DNA of 64,000 bases from Azospirillum endophyticum (lineage in GTDB: Bacteria > Pseudomonadota > Alphaproteobacteria > Azospirillales > Azospirillaceae), in NCBI RefSeq assembly GCF_016595245.1, contig NZ_JAENHM010000051.1:79946-143945 (forward strand). Reading direction: 5' to 3'. A model generated the notes under the pieces. The model saw nothing but the letters and a program-made list of their open reading frames with translations, ran no database searches and had not been told where the DNA came from. Numbering within the stretch: the first letter of the stretch is position 1; every line of letters begins with the position of its first letter. Shown in pieces: positions 63,836 through 64,000 of this stretch. Made by a program: the position numbers and the translations under genes.

Positions 63836-63943
63836 CCCCCTCTCCCCCCCGGGGAGAGGGTCGGGGTGAGGGGGATGCATCGCGTGGCTATCCCGAGAAT
63901 CCTCGCCTTGCGACCCCCTCACCCTAACCCTCTCCCTGGGGGG
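63836..63943. repeat. Paired palindromic repeat (type 1), interrupted at its right end
   Basis: Close copy of 1233-1374 (same order: CCCCCTCTCCCC, GGGGAGAGGG, TCGGGGTGAGGGGG, then the opposed ACCCCCTCACCCTAACCCTC arm). The final palindrome stops after TCTCCCTGGGGGG instead of continuing to GAGAGGG, and different sequence follows from about 63944. Confidence 0.75.
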
Positions 63944-63965
63944 CTAATCTATCAACACAAGTACC

Positions 63966-63988
63966 GTGCGAGGGCAGCGCCCTCGCAC
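63966..63988. other. Perfect hairpin near the right edge
   Basis: GTGCGAGGGC-AGC-GCCCTCGCAC, a 10-bp perfect stem with a 3-nt loop, in sequence that is not part of the repeat family. No T-tract follows before the window ends. It may be the tip of a mobile element or the start of another gene's leader. Confidence 0.6.
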
Positions 63989-64000
63989 AGGGTTGAGAAA

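Noticed and set aside
1..64000. CRISPR array, tRNA or rRNA genes
   Set aside because: No regularly spaced repeats and no tRNA-like cloverleaf or rRNA-like sequence was seen by eye; the repeats present are paired palindromes, not arrays. A covariance-model scan would settle the tRNA question.

Overview
The window is GC-rich, densely coded DNA from a free-living, metabolically versatile alphaproteobacterium. An Azospirillum-like member of the Rhodospirillales is the best guess, inferred from base composition, gene repertoire and the CCCTCTCCC/GGGAGAGGG intergenic palindromes; nothing seen proves the genus. It contains no rRNA, tRNA, CRISPR array or recognisable complete IS transposase gene.

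Layout. (1) 1-5557: D-xylose uptake and catabolism on the minus strand (LacI-family regulator, xylB, xylA, xylF and the first codons of a probable permease). (2) 5558-12000: a solitary SF2 helicase, a LysR regulator, a membrane protein, YceI, a glutathionyl-hydroquinone-reductase-type GST and a small esterase. (3) 11959-15420: a nitrosative/low-oxygen locus: nnrS, a Crp/Fnr regulator, DUF1858, hemerythrin and DUF2249 proteins, with TTG-N8-CAA boxes. (4) 15564-22139: an SDR, marR-emrA-emrB, and a divergent XRE regulator/MDR oxidoreductase pair. (5) 22195-29127: a seven-gene catabolic operon (HpaI aldolase, amidohydrolase, RidA, HpaH hydratase, FAH protein, MFS transporter, flavin reductase) opposite an IclR regulator. 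(6) 29171-35975: an orphan two-component cluster (HWE hybrid kinase, CheY-like and LuxR-type receivers, GAF histidine kinase) with a duplicated repeat of about 216 bp. (7) 36206-45209: high-affinity K+ uptake, kdpFABC plus kdpDE, with two extra small membrane ORFs and a MITE-like insertion between kdpC and kdpD. (8) 45251-48778: an AT-rich, probably foreign gene, a DUF2252 protein and a VOC protein. (9) 48813-52029: hemerythrin plus ubiT-ubiU-ubiV, the oxygen-independent ubiquinone hydroxylation genes, again behind TTG-N8-CAA boxes. (10) 52054-60601: a siderophore uptake operon (TonB receptor, FhuD, fused FhuB, PvdE-like exporter, FhuC) opposite an AraC regulator with a Fur-type box between. 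(11) 60837-63795: a Zur-type box, a small membrane peptide and znuCBA. The right edge ends in a truncated repeat followed by unrelated sequence.

The most interesting theme is that regions 3 and 9, 35 kb apart, share TTG-N8-CAA boxes, two of which are the identical 14-mer TTGCGGTGGCGCAA. This suggests one low-oxygen/NO regulon joining NO defence (NnrS, hemerythrins, DUF1858, DUF2249) to anaerobic ubiquinone synthesis. A second theme is small repeats acting on gene ends: a paired palindrome encodes the C-termini of two convergent genes, and a 230-bp MITE-like element has inserted into another palindrome copy and left an 11-bp direct repeat.
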